Assembly (NCBI RefSeq): GCF_001468465.1
Contig: NZ_LNSA01000001.1
Coordinates: 124,001-188,000, forward strand
Reading direction: 5' to 3'
Length of the DNA stretch: 64,000 nucleotides
Origin: Sphingopyxis sp. H115
GTDB taxonomy: Bacteria > Pseudomonadota > Alphaproteobacteria > Sphingomonadales > Sphingomonadaceae
Numbering within the stretch: the first letter of the stretch is position 1; each line of letters opens with the position of its first letter. The position numbers and the translations under genes are program-made. Under the pieces are notes generated by a model. The model saw only the letters and a list, made by a program, of their open reading frames with translations, was not told where the DNA came from and ran no database searches. Of this stretch, positions 8,962 to 17,737 are shown one piece after another.

Positions 8962-9576
8962 ATGACGGCAGGTTTTAACGACAGCTTGTTGCTCGATGCC
9001 ATTCGCAACTGTGCGCAATGTCAGGATCTGTCGTTGGGTCCGCGTCCCATACTCCAATGGCAGCGGGACGCACGGATCCTGATTGCCGGCCAGGCGCCGG
9101 GTCGCCTTACCCATGAAAAGGGCGTTCCCTTCGACGATCCTTCGGGCGACCGCCTGCGAGGCTGGCTCGGTGTGGACCGCGCAACGTTCTACGATCCCGG
9201 CATTTTCGCCATCGTGCCGATGGCGTTCTGCTACCCGGGCACAGGCCAATCTGGTGATTTGCCACCACCATCCGTCTGCGCGCAACTTTGGCGGAACCGG
9301 TTGCTTGGGCCGATGCAAAGCCTCGAGCTCACGATCATAGTGGGACAATATGCCGCCGCATGGCATTACCCTGACGAGAAGGGTGCGTTGACGGGTTTGG
9401 TCTGCCGCTGGAAAAAGACCTTTCCTGCCATGGTGGTGCTGCCGCATCCAAGCCCGCGCAATCGCATGTGGTTATCCAGAAACCCCTGGTTTGAAGCGGA
9501 TCTTGTGCCGCACCTGCGTGAGCGCGTCGCCGGGATTCTCGCGGCCATGCGGCCGTCGGTTCAAGATCCACTGTAA
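8962..9576 (+). CDS. uracil-DNA glycosylase superfamily protein
   Basis: 204 residues. The two active-site motifs of the superfamily are recognisable: GQAPGRLTHEKGVPFDDPSG (motif 1, near residue 43) and LPHPSPRN (motif 2, near 164). Two cysteines near the N-terminus (NCAQCQDL) recall the iron-sulfur cysteines of family-4 enzymes, but the other two are not evident, so it may lack the cluster. The start at 8962 gives the usual domain beginning. The gene lies 32 bp after the MAPEG gene. Whether it acts on DNA is not certain. Confidence 0.75.
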   Translation: MTAGFNDSLLLDAIRNCAQCQDLSLGPRPILQWQRDARILIAGQAPGRLTHEKGVPFDDPSGDRLRGWLGVDRATFYDPGIFAIVPMAFCYPGTGQSGDLPPPSVCAQLWRNRLLGPMQSLELTIIVGQYAAAWHYPDEKGALTGLVCRWKKTFPAMVVLPHPSPRNRMWLSRNPWFEADLVPHLRERVAGILAAMRPSVQDPL

Positions 9577-9617
9577 CGTATTTGCGATCCTGACGAACCC
9601 GGGTTCGGAGTTCCATA

Positions 9618-11126
9618 ATGAGTGTTCGAATTTGCCTTGCATTGGCGATTGTTGCTCTCTTCGCCGGGTCCAAGACCTTCGCCAACGAATCCCCGCAGAC
9701 TGACGCGCCAGCCCAAATGCGCTGCGCCCCACCGGTCGCGTCACTTGTGATCCGCAATGTCACAGCCATCGATTTTCGCGGTGAGCGGCCCGACATGACG
9801 GAAAACGTGTCGATCTTCATCGCGGATGGCCGGATTGTCGGAATTTTGCCGCAAGGCGAACCCGATCCCGCAACGCCGGAGATGGTCTTCGACGGTACCG
9901 GTCTGACGGTGATCCCCGGATTGCATGACATGCATGTCCACATCTGGGATCAGACCGAACTCGCCGCCAATCTGATGCACGGGGTCACGACCGTCCGGAA
10001 CATGTCGGGGATGCCGTTTCACCTGCGCCTGGCCGAACAGCTGGAAGCTGGTGCTTTGTGCGGGCCGCACCTCCTCACGGCCGGTCCGATCCTCAACAGC
10101 AAGGGGCCGGACAGTCAGATCTATCATCAGATTGTTGAGACCGGCGAAGACGCCCACGCCGCCGTCCAGCAGCAACATGCCTTGGGTTTCCGCCGCCTTA
10201 AGGTCTATTCGAACCTGTCTGCCGAAGCATATCACGCCGCGCGGGAGGAGGCCCACCGACTGGGTATGGTGGTGACGGGTCACGTGCCGGAGGGAGGCAG
10301 AAGCTTCGACGAGACCGGCCGCCCACGCTTTGCGCTGAACCTTGCTGAGGTCGTGGGCGACGGCTTCGAGACTATCGAGCATGTCGAGGCGATCGCCTGG
10401 CACGGCCTCGAAGGCGCACTCGATTATGCAGCCGCAAGAATGCTCGCGCGGCAGATTGCCACAAGCAAGGTGCCGGTCACACCGACGCTGATCGCTCATC
10501 TCAATCTTGTCGAAGTTGCACAGTCCGGTGGTGCCTACGCCTATCGCAGCGGAGTGGAAACCTTACCGCCGCTGGCACAGGTCGTCGCCGCTCCGTCAAT
10601 TGCCCGCTGGGCGAGCGAACAGGCGCTTCCCGAGCGCAAGAAGCACGAATTCTACATCCAGTTTACCCGCATTCTCGATGAGGAGGGTGTGCCAATCGTG
10701 GCGGGCAGCGATGCGGGGATATTCACCAATGTCCCCGGCGCCTCGCTACTGGACGAGCTCGAATTGCTGGCGGTCGCGCTGGCTTCACCTTTCAAGGCGA
10801 TCAAGGCGGCAACCGCAACGCCCGCCGAAATCCTCGGCCATGCGGGCGAAGCAGGATGCCTTGCCGAAGGGTGCGCGGCCGATCTTGTGCTCTATCGTTG
10901 CAACCCGCTGATGGACATCAATTGCTTGCGGCTTCCCGAAGCGGTGATCATGCGCGGCAAGCTGTTCGATGCCGATCAGTTGCGCGGCGACACGGGACTG
11001 CGCGCCCTCGCCCTGGACCACGACAACGAGCGCACTTTCAGCAACATCCTTGAAGGCTTCGCCGCGCAAGGGTACCCGATCACACCGCAGCAGCTGGGCG
11101 AAGCACTGGGAGGCGTGGCACCGTGA
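9618..11126 (+). CDS. exported amidohydrolase-family metal-dependent hydrolase
   Basis: 502 residues, with a signal peptide (about 1-23, LALAIVALFAGSKTFA). The amidohydrolase metal site can be followed: HxH in GLHDMHVHIWD, the lysine in RRLKVYSN, histidines in VTGHVPEGG and ETIEHVEAI, and the aspartate in VAGSDAGIF. The C-terminal part returns to the small beta-sandwich (GCAADLVLYRCNPL). Imidazolonepropionase- or prolidase-like members have this layout, but the substrate is unknown. The next gene starts inside its stop (GTGA overlap), so the two are co-translated. Confidence 0.87.
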   Translation: MSVRICLALAIVALFAGSKTFANESPQTDAPAQMRCAPPVASLVIRNVTAIDFRGERPDMTENVSIFIADGRIVGILPQGEPDPATPEMVFDGTGLTVIPGLHDMHVHIWDQTELAANLMHGVTTVRNMSGMPFHLRLAEQLEAGALCGPHLLTAGPILNSKGPDSQIYHQIVETGEDAHAAVQQQHALGFRRLKVYSNLSAEAYHAAREEAHRLGMVVTGHVPEGGRSFDETGRPRFALNLAEVVGDGFETIEHVEAIAWHGLEGALDYAAARMLARQIATSKVPVTPTLIAHLNLVEVAQSGGAYAYRSGVETLPPLAQVVAAPSIARWASEQALPERKKHEFYIQFTRILDEEGVPIVAGSDAGIFTNVPGASLLDELELLAVALASPFKAIKAATATPAEILGHAGEAGCLAEGCAADLVLYRCNPLMDINCLRLPEAVIMRGKLFDADQLRGDTGLRALALDHDNERTFSNILEGFAAQGYPITPQQLGEALGGVAP

Positions 11127-12457
11127 TTGCGTGCACAGGCCGACAACCGGCACCCGCCGCGACGCGCGCGCTGCATCGCTGGTGTCTCTTCGCGATGGCC
11201 GGCCTTGGCTCCGTACCCACGCAAGCCGACGCGTCGATTGCGGAATACGTCATCACCGTGGATGCCGACGCGCCGCTTGTTCTGCGCGGATCGATGCGTT
11301 TGCAGGCGGGAGACACCACCGTCTGGCCGGCGCGCCACGGGAATGCCGGGGCGTTCAATGAAGTCCGGTGCTCGGACGGACGACCGGCCGAGACGCTGCA
11401 ATCCGGCTGGCAAATCCCGCAAGGGTGCCAGCAGGTCGAGTGGGACGTCAGGACTGTCGATCTCAACGCTTCGCCGGCCGATGCCACCGTGCCGCAAACC
11501 GGGCATGACCCGCGGCAAGGCTTCTGGTTGATCTCCGAAGCATCAGCGTTGCTCCGCCGGAGTGATGAATCCACCGGTATCGCGGTGCGGATCTGCGCGA
11601 GCGACGATTGCCGCGACAGCACGCCGCTGGTTTTGCCATCGGCTAATCAGCCGCCGCTCTATGCAGCGATCGGAGCAAGGCCGAGTCTTGTCGCGCAGCA
11701 TGTCGCCATGACGATCAGGATCCACGGCGAGCGGCCAGAGCTGCCCGGCATTGATGAGTTCCCGCATGCCCTGGCCGAGACGATGGTGCACTGGGGAGAC
11801 GCGCTTGGCATCCCTGCAAGCCGCGGCATTGTTTACGACTGGGTCTGGCTGCCACCAGCACCAGACCAGCCATCCGGTTTCTACGCCAGCGCCGGCTTTG
11901 ACACTTTCGTGAGCCAGCTGGTCGTTTCGGAAGACCCAGAGGATCAAACGCCGGCTCGATTGAGGTCAATCATCTGGACTGGAGCGGCGCATGAGGCGTT
12001 TCACAGTGTGAGCGGTCGGCTCGGAGCCGACTGGCCGGCGTGGGTCAACGAAAGTCTCGCAAGCTACTTCGCCCTCGAAAGCGCGAGGCAGCGGCTCGAC
12101 GCCGCCGATTTTGCGTGGATCGATCGCCAGTACGCGCACTATCCGGAAGCGCCCCCGCTGCTGGAAGCCCAACGACGATATGACGCGGGTGACGGCAGCC
12201 AGCGGCAGCATTTCTACGTCGTTGGCGTGCACTTCTGGCGCGTGGTTGCGGAGAATCTCGATGGTGTCGGTTCGACGCAGGCAAAGTTGGCCGAATTGAT
12301 CAAGCAGAGTCGAGGCTTTGCACGGGTCGATCTGAGCGATCCCATTGCAATCATCCGATCAATCGAGGGAAGCGGTAGTGGGGCGGTTCCACTCGAGGCG
12401 CTTTGTCTGCTCGATGTAGACCACTGCGTCGGTAGCCCGACGGGTATCGCGGAATGA
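11123..12457 (+). CDS. exported gluzincin-type metallopeptidase-like protein
   Basis: 444 residues from a GTG start overlapping the amidohydrolase stop by 4 bp. A hydrophobic segment near the N-terminus suggests export. The zinc motif HEAFH is followed about 20 residues later by WVNESLASYFAL, the NExxA..Y pattern of M1/M61-type gluzincins, and the N-terminal half is beta-rich as in M61 proteins. The usual downstream lysine/tyrosine residues of M1 were not identified, so activity is probable but not proved. Together with the amidohydrolase this could process exported peptides. No close family name is recognised. Confidence 0.7.
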   Translation: MIACTGRQPAPAATRALHRWCLFAMAGLGSVPTQADASIAEYVITVDADAPLVLRGSMRLQAGDTTVWPARHGNAGAFNEVRCSDGRPAETLQSGWQIPQGCQQVEWDVRTVDLNASPADATVPQTGHDPRQGFWLISEASALLRRSDESTGIAVRICASDDCRDSTPLVLPSANQPPLYAAIGARPSLVAQHVAMTIRIHGERPELPGIDEFPHALAETMVHWGDALGIPASRGIVYDWVWLPPAPDQPSGFYASAGFDTFVSQLVVSEDPEDQTPARLRSIIWTGAAHEAFHSVSGRLGADWPAWVNESLASYFALESARQRLDAADFAWIDRQYAHYPEAPPLLEAQRRYDAGDGSQRQHFYVVGVHFWRVVAENLDGVGSTQAKLAELIKQSRGFARVDLSDPIAIIRSIEGSGSGAVPLEALCLLDVDHCVGSPTGIAE

Positions 12458-12987
12458 ATGTGTTGCCAAAGCCGCCAGACCGACACCCTTCGTCGGCTGT
12501 TCAGTTTACTCGTCTCGTGGAGATCGATCCGATGATCCTGCTCGATCATATGTCGGATTGCCGAATTGCCCGCCATCTCCCGCTACTTGGTACGGGTTGG
12601 GATCACAACCGGATCGAGACCTTTGTAAAGGCAAAGGAGCAGTGCTGGGCCCGTCATGGTCTGGGGCACTGGGCAATCCTGATCGACAAGACCTATGCCG
12701 GATGGGGCGGATTTCAGAAAGAGGGCAACGACTGGGACTTCGGTTTGGTCCTGCGGCCCGAGTATTTCTCTTTCGGCGGCTTGATCTTCGATAAGGCGAT
12801 CGCATGGCTCTCGGTCCATCGTGACGTCAGGGAAGTCACCTTCCTGCTACCGCATTCCCGCTCGCGGCGCGTTCCCGAACGGCTCGGTGCGAACCATCTT
12901 GGAGAAGTCATTCACGATGGAGTACCCTTCACGAAATGGTCCCTCGCTGTCCCTCGTCAACTGGAGCGCCGCGGCCCCCTCGCTTGA
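12454..12987 (+). CDS. GNAT-family N-acetyltransferase
   Basis: 177 residues. The pattern WAILIDKTYAGWGGFQKEGNDWDFGLVL followed by a helix and SRRVPERLGANHLG matches RimJ/RimL-type acetyltransferases, although the acetyl-CoA loop (Q/RxxGxG/A) is weak here. The start overlaps the upstream stop as ATGA, making it the third gene of a coupled set with the amidohydrolase and the peptidase-like protein. The acetylated substrate is unknown. Confidence 0.68.
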   Translation: MNVLPKPPDRHPSSAVQFTRLVEIDPMILLDHMSDCRIARHLPLLGTGWDHNRIETFVKAKEQCWARHGLGHWAILIDKTYAGWGGFQKEGNDWDFGLVLRPEYFSFGGLIFDKAIAWLSVHRDVREVTFLLPHSRSRRVPERLGANHLGEVIHDGVPFTKWSLAVPRQLERRGPLA

Positions 12988-13570
12988 ACATCGATACGCG
13001 GAGTCCCCCTCTATTCAACACGTCATGCAATCACGGCTAGCTTGCTGCTGTACCTTCATGCGAGCGCAGTGCCGTACGAGGACGTGTCATCATAAGGACG
13101 GCTACGTTCGACCGCATCTCAGGGGAGACAGCTTCTCCCGCATCACGTGTTGATCGCTCAGTTCTGGGGATCGAACTGGCAAAAGCGGGAGACGCAGCGC
13201 AGCTTGGCGGAACGAATGGCAATCGCTCAACGTTTCGATTCTCGATTTCCCCAGCGCCAACGGGGGAAATCAAGGTCGCCTTCGCCGCTCAGTTCACTGT
13301 GTAAGGTGGACGAGACGCCACTCTCTCCAGCAGCACCCATTCCGGGTAGCGGCACATGTGCAGCCGCGTTGCGACGGACGTTTTGGGAATGCGTGAGTGT
13401 CGGACTCCGGCCGGAGTACCGCCGTCGAGCAAGTCTTGGGTATGATTGACTACTACCGGACCCGGCCTTTGAGACCAATGGGCGGGCATGTCTGCTTTCA
13501 GACGATTGTCAGGCAACCCGCTACGACCGACATTAGGGCGCAAAGCCGCCACGGCTCAATCGATGCCGGG
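12988..13570. other. gene-free stretch between island cargo and transfer module
   Basis: Open frames are present on both strands (for example 13289-13552 on the minus strand), but their composition and lack of recognisable motifs or ribosome-binding sites argue against them. The region separates the cargo on the plus strand from the transfer genes on the minus strand. It may be a junction left by acquisition of the cargo or by loss of the end of the 13571 gene. Confidence 0.5.
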
Positions 13571-14032
13571 CTACATCCAAGCCGCCACGCCAAGCAGCGC
13601 AAGAAGTGCCCCACAAAGCACTCCACCTGTCCCCGCCCATGTCACCCACCAATCCTGATCGGCGGTCGACCGCCGCTGCTTGAACATACCCTCGACGCGG
13701 CCAAGCGACCGCGCCAGCTCCTCGCGGGCTTGCCCAACGGATTTGCGATCCTCGGCACCGAGGGATCGCGCGGCTTCATGGCTTTCGGCGGCAAGGGTCA
13801 GCGGTGTGAGGCGCATGGCCGGCTTGTCGTTGATACTTGCGATCTGCTGATCGATACGGTCGAGGCGAGCCGCCACATCACGAAGCGTGGAGGAATAGTC
13901 CGGCATCCACTCCTTCGCTGCCGTGAGACCTTCGATTGCGGCATGCAGGAGCGAAATTTCGTCGCGCAGCTTGTCGAAGGCTTCGGCGGCATTGTTGGAG
14001 GCCGGGGTCGAGCGAGAGCGTTTTTCCGTCAT
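13571..14032 (-). CDS. DUF6118-like coiled-coil membrane protein, possibly C-terminally truncated
   Basis: 153 residues: a charged helical N-terminal region (AFDKLRDEISLLHAAIEGL, STLRDVAARLDRIDQQIASI), then a second helix, and one hydrophobic segment at the very C-terminus (GGVLCGALLALLGVAAW). Proteins of this type commonly follow traA in sphingomonad and rhizobial mobile elements. As I recall them they continue beyond the membrane segment, so this copy, which stops right after it and abuts a gene-free stretch, may be shortened. It starts 9 bp after the traA stop and is co-oriented, so it is probably in the traA operon. Function unknown. Confidence 0.62.
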   Translation of the reverse strand: MTEKRSRSTPASNNAAEAFDKLRDEISLLHAAIEGLTAAKEWMPDYSSTLRDVAARLDRIDQQIASINDKPAMRLTPLTLAAESHEAARSLGAEDRKSVGQAREELARSLGRVEGMFKQRRSTADQDWWVTWAGTGGVLCGALLALLGVAAWM

Positions 14033-14041
14033 GGCACCGGC

Positions 14042-17014
14042 CTACATAGATATCCCGATCCCGCGTGAGCGGCCGAGATGTTGCTGTAGTTCGTGAGACA
14101 GCGATGCCGTCGCAGAAGGCGTCAGGCCCAGTTCTATGCGCCGGTTCTGGAGCAGCGACTCGAGCTGCGGGTCACGGTGCAGGCTCTTCGCCATGTCGGT
14201 GAGACTGGCGCGGGCCTTGTCGCGCGCGTCATAGGTTGGCGCTTCGCGTGCGCGCATAGTCTCCTTCTTCCAAGTCGCAACGAACAATTCGGCGCGCTTC
14301 TCGAGCTCGGCAGCGAGCCGCTTCGCTGCGGCAGCCTGCTGCACCCCATCGCGAGCCGCGCGCTCTGCCGCGACGCGCTCGGCGGCCCGGGCCGCGTCCT
14401 GACGGTCCATCGCCTCGATCGCGCCTGCGGTTCGTCCTTCGGCCGCATTCTGGACCAGCCTGTCGCTCTTGCCGAACGCCTCGCGCAGATCGCGCGCGCC
14501 ACCGGGACGCAACGCGTCAAGCTCGCGGAACGCCTTGCGGTAGCTGTCGATCTCGTGCGGCAGTTCCTTGCCTCCGGCGCGGCGTACGTCGACGATCTCC
14601 TTCGTTGCCCGCGCAAAACGCTCGACTGCCTTGTCAAGCTCGGCGCGCATGGGCGCGGGATCTAGCGCTCGTGCGTTCACGCGCACCTCCGCCAAGCCGG
14701 CCGCCCGCCTGATCCTGGGCGCCGGCTCCGTCAGCGCTTCGCGCGACACCGAGAGCTTCAGCCCGTCGAACATGCTGCGTTTCGGCTCGGCCGACTTCGC
14801 CGTTTCGGGTATCCGATAATCGCTCGCCATATCCTTCCCGCGTTCACGCGATGCCGCGCGCACGAGTTTGTTCTGGTTCGCAAAATCGTCGCGCCCATAG
14901 TAGAGATCGACGCGCTCGCGATGCCTGGACAGCGCGACATAGGTCGAGTGGCTGTCTACCCCCGGCGTCGCGAGCACCTGTACCCGGTCGACGGTCATCC
15001 CCTGCGCCTTGTGGATTGTCGCCGCATAGCCATGATCGACATGGGCATAATCCTTGACGTCAAAGGCGACGCTGCGGCCGTCGTCGAGCATTACCGCCAT
15101 GCGCATCGGACTCGCGCTCTGCACCGTTCCGAGCGAGCCGTTCTTGACCCCAAGGTCGCGCTCGTTCTTCAGGAACATGATGCGGTCACCCGCCGCGAAG
15201 CTCCGCTGGCCGCGCTCGACCGTCAGCACAACCTCATTGCCAAGAGCTCCGCCGGCCTTCATCCGCTCGCGAACCGCCTCGTTGAGCTCGCGCACTTCGT
15301 CATTGGTGTGGGTCAGAATGATGCGGCTCGCATTCGGATGCGCCTGCCGGTCCCGATCCCAGGCATCGACGAGGGCACTCCGCGCTGCCTCGCGCGTATC
15401 GGCGGCATGGACAAACCCGGCGTCGGCGTAGCGCCCGATCGCCTCGCCGGTCCGCCCGGTAGCGAGCTCGCGCGTCGCCGCGCGCTGCCAGTCTTCCTGT
15501 TGGCGGCGGATATCCATGATTTCGACGGCGCCGTGGCGCTCGGCCGCCGCGCGGAAAGCGGCGCCCGCCTCGATCGCCTGCAGCTGCTGCGGATCGCCGA
15601 CGAGAACGACTTTCGCGCCCTGTCGCTCGGCTTCGGACACGACACGTTCGAGCTGGCGTGTGCCGACCATGCCGGCTTCGTCGATCACAAGGATATGTTT
15701 GTCGGTCAGCCGCTCGCGATCATTCGCCCATTGATGCTCGAGGCTGGCGAGCGTCCGAGAGCCAATTCCCGCGCCCTGCTCGAGCCCTTCGGCCGCGATG
15801 CCGGACAGTGCTGCGCCCTGAACCTGATAGCCCGCCGCCGCCCACGCCTCGCGGGCAACGCCGAGCATGGCGCTCTTCCCCGTCCCGGCATAGCCGATGA
15901 CGTTGCTGACGCCGCGCGAGCTGGTGACATGTTCGAGGGCGCCGCGCTGTTCGGCAGAGAGATTGAGACCGCGCTCCAGCGCGCGGGACAAGGCAAGCTC
16001 GCGGTGACGATCGCCAACACCATGATGGCGCCGCGCGTCGAGCGTCGACGTCGCGCGTTCGAGGCGCTGTTCGGTCTCGATCATCGATCGCGAGGTGAAC
16101 CGGTCCTCGCGGCGCCCATCGCGTCCGATCGCAACGAGGTCGGGCGACGATTTGACCGCCGCCATCACGGCGTCGAACTGCTCTTTCCCGTCGCTGTGAC
16201 GGTGCACGAACATGGCGAGGTCTCTGTTCGTGAAGGTCGCCTGGCGGTGGGTGATGGCGTCGAGCGCAATGCCCGGATTGGCGATGATCTTGTCGCCGTT
16301 CGAGCGCGCGATTTCGATGTGCTCGGCGAGGCGATCCGCTTCAAGCCCTTCGGCCGCCATGCGCGATGCAGCGGGTCCGATCTTGTGCTGCGGTTCGAGG
16401 TCGATACCCTGCGCTTCCAACGTGCGGTGATCGACACGCGCGTCGATGTCGAGCGATGCAAGACGCTCGTTGACATGGTCCGCCCAGGCTTCACGCCAAT
16501 GCGTCAGAAGCTCGGCCCGGTTCCAATCGCGAACCTTCGCACCGAACTCAGCGCTGCCGTCCTCGCCAATCCGAATTTCGCGCATCGTCAGCATCACATG
16601 CGCGTGCGGCTTCGCTAGGCCGTCGGCGCCGATATCCCAGTGGACATTAAGGTCCGCGATCATGCCGCGGTCGACGAACTCGCGCTGGACGAAGTCGCGG
16701 GCGAGCTCGATGCCCTGTCCCTCGGTCATCTCGCGGGGGATCGCGAACTCTACCTCGCGCGCCAGCTGCGCGTCCTTGCGGACCTCCGACGCCTCGACAT
16801 CATTCCAGAGCTTTTCGCGGTCACGCCATTCCCCGGACGCGCCCTCGGGTAGCATCACCTCACTATGAACGACGCCCGCTTTGTTCGAGAAGTCATGGCT
16901 ACGTCCAAGCCGCTCGTCGTGCAGGCGATCGGCCGAACGATAGGCCGCGGCGGCGACCGCGCTGCTGCCGACCGTACGCGAAATGACTTTTGCCGAGAAA
17001 TGGTAGATCGCCAT
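14042..17014 (-). CDS. traA: Ti-type conjugative relaxase-helicase TraA
   Basis: 990 residues. The N-terminal MobA/MobL (MOB_Q) relaxase starts MAIYHFSAKV, has a likely catalytic tyrosine in AAYRSADRL, and has the metal-binding histidine region (HWDIGADGLAKPHAHVML, near 125-141). A RecD-like helicase follows, with Walker A GYAGTGKS at about 374-381, Walker B VIDEAG at about 443-448 and later motifs (VGDPQQLQ, HGYAATIHKAQGMT, YVALSRHRERV). The C-terminal region is helical. It should nick the element at oriT and pilot the strand to a recipient. The gene is divergent from traC/traD, with the oriT-like site between them as in Ti plasmids. Length is slightly below plasmid TraA proteins (about 1100). 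Confidence 0.95.
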   Translation of the reverse strand: MAIYHFSAKVISRTVGSSAVAAAAYRSADRLHDERLGRSHDFSNKAGVVHSEVMLPEGASGEWRDREKLWNDVEASEVRKDAQLAREVEFAIPREMTEGQGIELARDFVQREFVDRGMIADLNVHWDIGADGLAKPHAHVMLTMREIRIGEDGSAEFGAKVRDWNRAELLTHWREAWADHVNERLASLDIDARVDHRTLEAQGIDLEPQHKIGPAASRMAAEGLEADRLAEHIEIARSNGDKIIANPGIALDAITHRQATFTNRDLAMFVHRHSDGKEQFDAVMAAVKSSPDLVAIGRDGRREDRFTSRSMIETEQRLERATSTLDARRHHGVGDRHRELALSRALERGLNLSAEQRGALEHVTSSRGVSNVIGYAGTGKSAMLGVAREAWAAAGYQVQGAALSGIAAEGLEQGAGIGSRTLASLEHQWANDRERLTDKHILVIDEAGMVGTRQLERVVSEAERQGAKVVLVGDPQQLQAIEAGAAFRAAAERHGAVEIMDIRRQQEDWQRAATRELATGRTGEAIGRYADAGFVHAADTREAARSALVDAWDRDRQAHPNASRIILTHTNDEVRELNEAVRERMKAGGALGNEVVLTVERGQRSFAAGDRIMFLKNERDLGVKNGSLGTVQSASPMRMAVMLDDGRSVAFDVKDYAHVDHGYAATIHKAQGMTVDRVQVLATPGVDSHSTYVALSRHRERVDLYYGRDDFANQNKLVRAASRERGKDMASDYRIPETAKSAEPKRSMFDGLKLSVSREALTEPAPRIRRAAGLAEVRVNARALDPAPMRAELDKAVERFARATKEIVDVRRAGGKELPHEIDSYRKAFRELDALRPGGARDLREAFGKSDRLVQNAAEGRTAGAIEAMDRQDAARAAERVAAERAARDGVQQAAAAKRLAAELEKRAELFVATWKKETMRAREAPTYDARDKARASLTDMAKSLHRDPQLESLLQNRRIELGLTPSATASLSHELQQHLGRSRGIGISM

Positions 17015-17043
17015 GAGGGCTATCCATTTACAGCAAAACGAGC

Positions 17044-17072
17044 ACGTCGGCACGACGTATAAGCGCGCCCTC
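17044..17072 (+). other. candidate oriT of MOB_Q type
   Basis: A perfect 6-bp inverted repeat, ACGTCG (17044-17049) GCA CGACGT (17053-17058), is followed at once by ATAAGCGCGCCCTC. RSF1010 and Ti-plasmid origins have the same arrangement: a hairpin, then TAAGTGCGCCCT or TATAATTGCGCCCT. By analogy with RSF1010 the nick would fall before CCCT, between 17067 and 17068. It lies 30 bp upstream of traA, between the divergent traA and traC genes, exactly where Ti-type origins are placed. Confidence 0.78.
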
Positions 17073-17187
17073 ACACGAATTCATCGCGCTCGGGATCAGG
17101 TCATCTCAAGGAATTCCAGCACCTTGCGGGGCCGTAAGACTCGGCATAGCTGGTCCGTCCGACCGCATGAATATGGAAGGACCGACG

Positions 17188-17511
17188 ATGCGCAAACCGA
17201 GAGATTTCGATGCCGAACTCCGGGCGCTCACCGACAAGGCCAAGGCGCTGAAGACCAAGAAGCAAGGCCAGCTCGGCGAGCTGGTGATTGCTATAGGTGC
17301 CGACGCGCTGTCGATGGAGCAGCTTGCTGGCGCGCTGATCGAAGCCGCCGGATCGGACGCCGCGCGGAAGGAGGCGTGGCGCAAAAGCGGCGCTGCCTTC
17401 TTTCGCGGCGATGGCGCCCGCGTTCGCAAAGGCGCTAGCCGGAACGCGGGCGGCGCATCGGCGATCGGTGCAAGCCCGCAACCGGCTTCAGGCGAAGCGG
17501 GCACGGCATGA
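17188..17511 (+). CDS. traC: conjugal transfer protein TraC (Ti type)
   Basis: 107 residues. The N-terminal helix (MRKPRDFDAELRALTDKAKALK) and the middle GELVIAIGADALSMEQLAGALIEAA match the small TraC proteins encoded divergently from traA on Ti-type plasmids, which are accessory relaxosome proteins. GGAAGG at 17175-17180 selects the ATG at 17188 over upstream in-frame ATGs at 17167 and 17173. The C-terminal quarter is low-complexity and rich in Ala, Gly and Ser. traD follows at once. Confidence 0.85.
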   Translation: MRKPRDFDAELRALTDKAKALKTKKQGQLGELVIAIGADALSMEQLAGALIEAAGSDAARKEAWRKSGAAFFRGDGARVRKGASRNAGGASAIGASPQPASGEAGTA

Positions 17512-17527
17512 CACGCGGGCTTGGCAG

Positions 17528-17731
17528 GTGAAACGCCGTGAGCGCACGCGTCAACTGATCGAGCTTGGCGGGCTCGTCACGAAGGCCGATCTGGTCGAGC
17601 TGACGGGCGATGATCGCGCCGTGATACTTGGTTTGCTGGTCGATGCCGCGGCGGCGCTGCGCGGCGAAGCTCGTGAGCAGCAACTGCTGCTATGGCGCCG
17701 CAGGGGGCGGCGCGCATTCGCGGAAGATTAG
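17528..17731 (+). CDS. traD: conjugal transfer protein TraD (Ti type)
   Basis: A 67-residue basic protein starting at GTG 17528 (VKRRERTRQLIELGGLVTKA). This matches the family signature of a basic start followed by RxxIELGGLV.KA.L and a helix ILGLLVDAAA. Family length (about 71 residues) supports this start; an ATG at 17411 in the same frame would overlap traC and add an unlikely basic extension. In Ti-type systems traG, the coupling ATPase, follows traD. Here a convergent unrelated gene follows instead. Confidence 0.8.
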   Translation: MKRRERTRQLIELGGLVTKADLVELTGDDRAVILGLLVDAAAALRGEAREQQLLLWRRRGRRAFAED

Positions 17732-17737
17732 AAGTAA

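Noticed and set aside
13289..13552. 87-codon minus-strand frame in the cargo junction
   Set aside because: No motif, no ribosome-binding site, atypical residue use; probably chance.
14921..16618. Long open frame (565 codons) on the plus strand opposite traA
   Set aside because: It lies wholly antisense to the relaxase-helicase gene, has no start context, and its composition reflects the GC-rich third-position shadow of traA.
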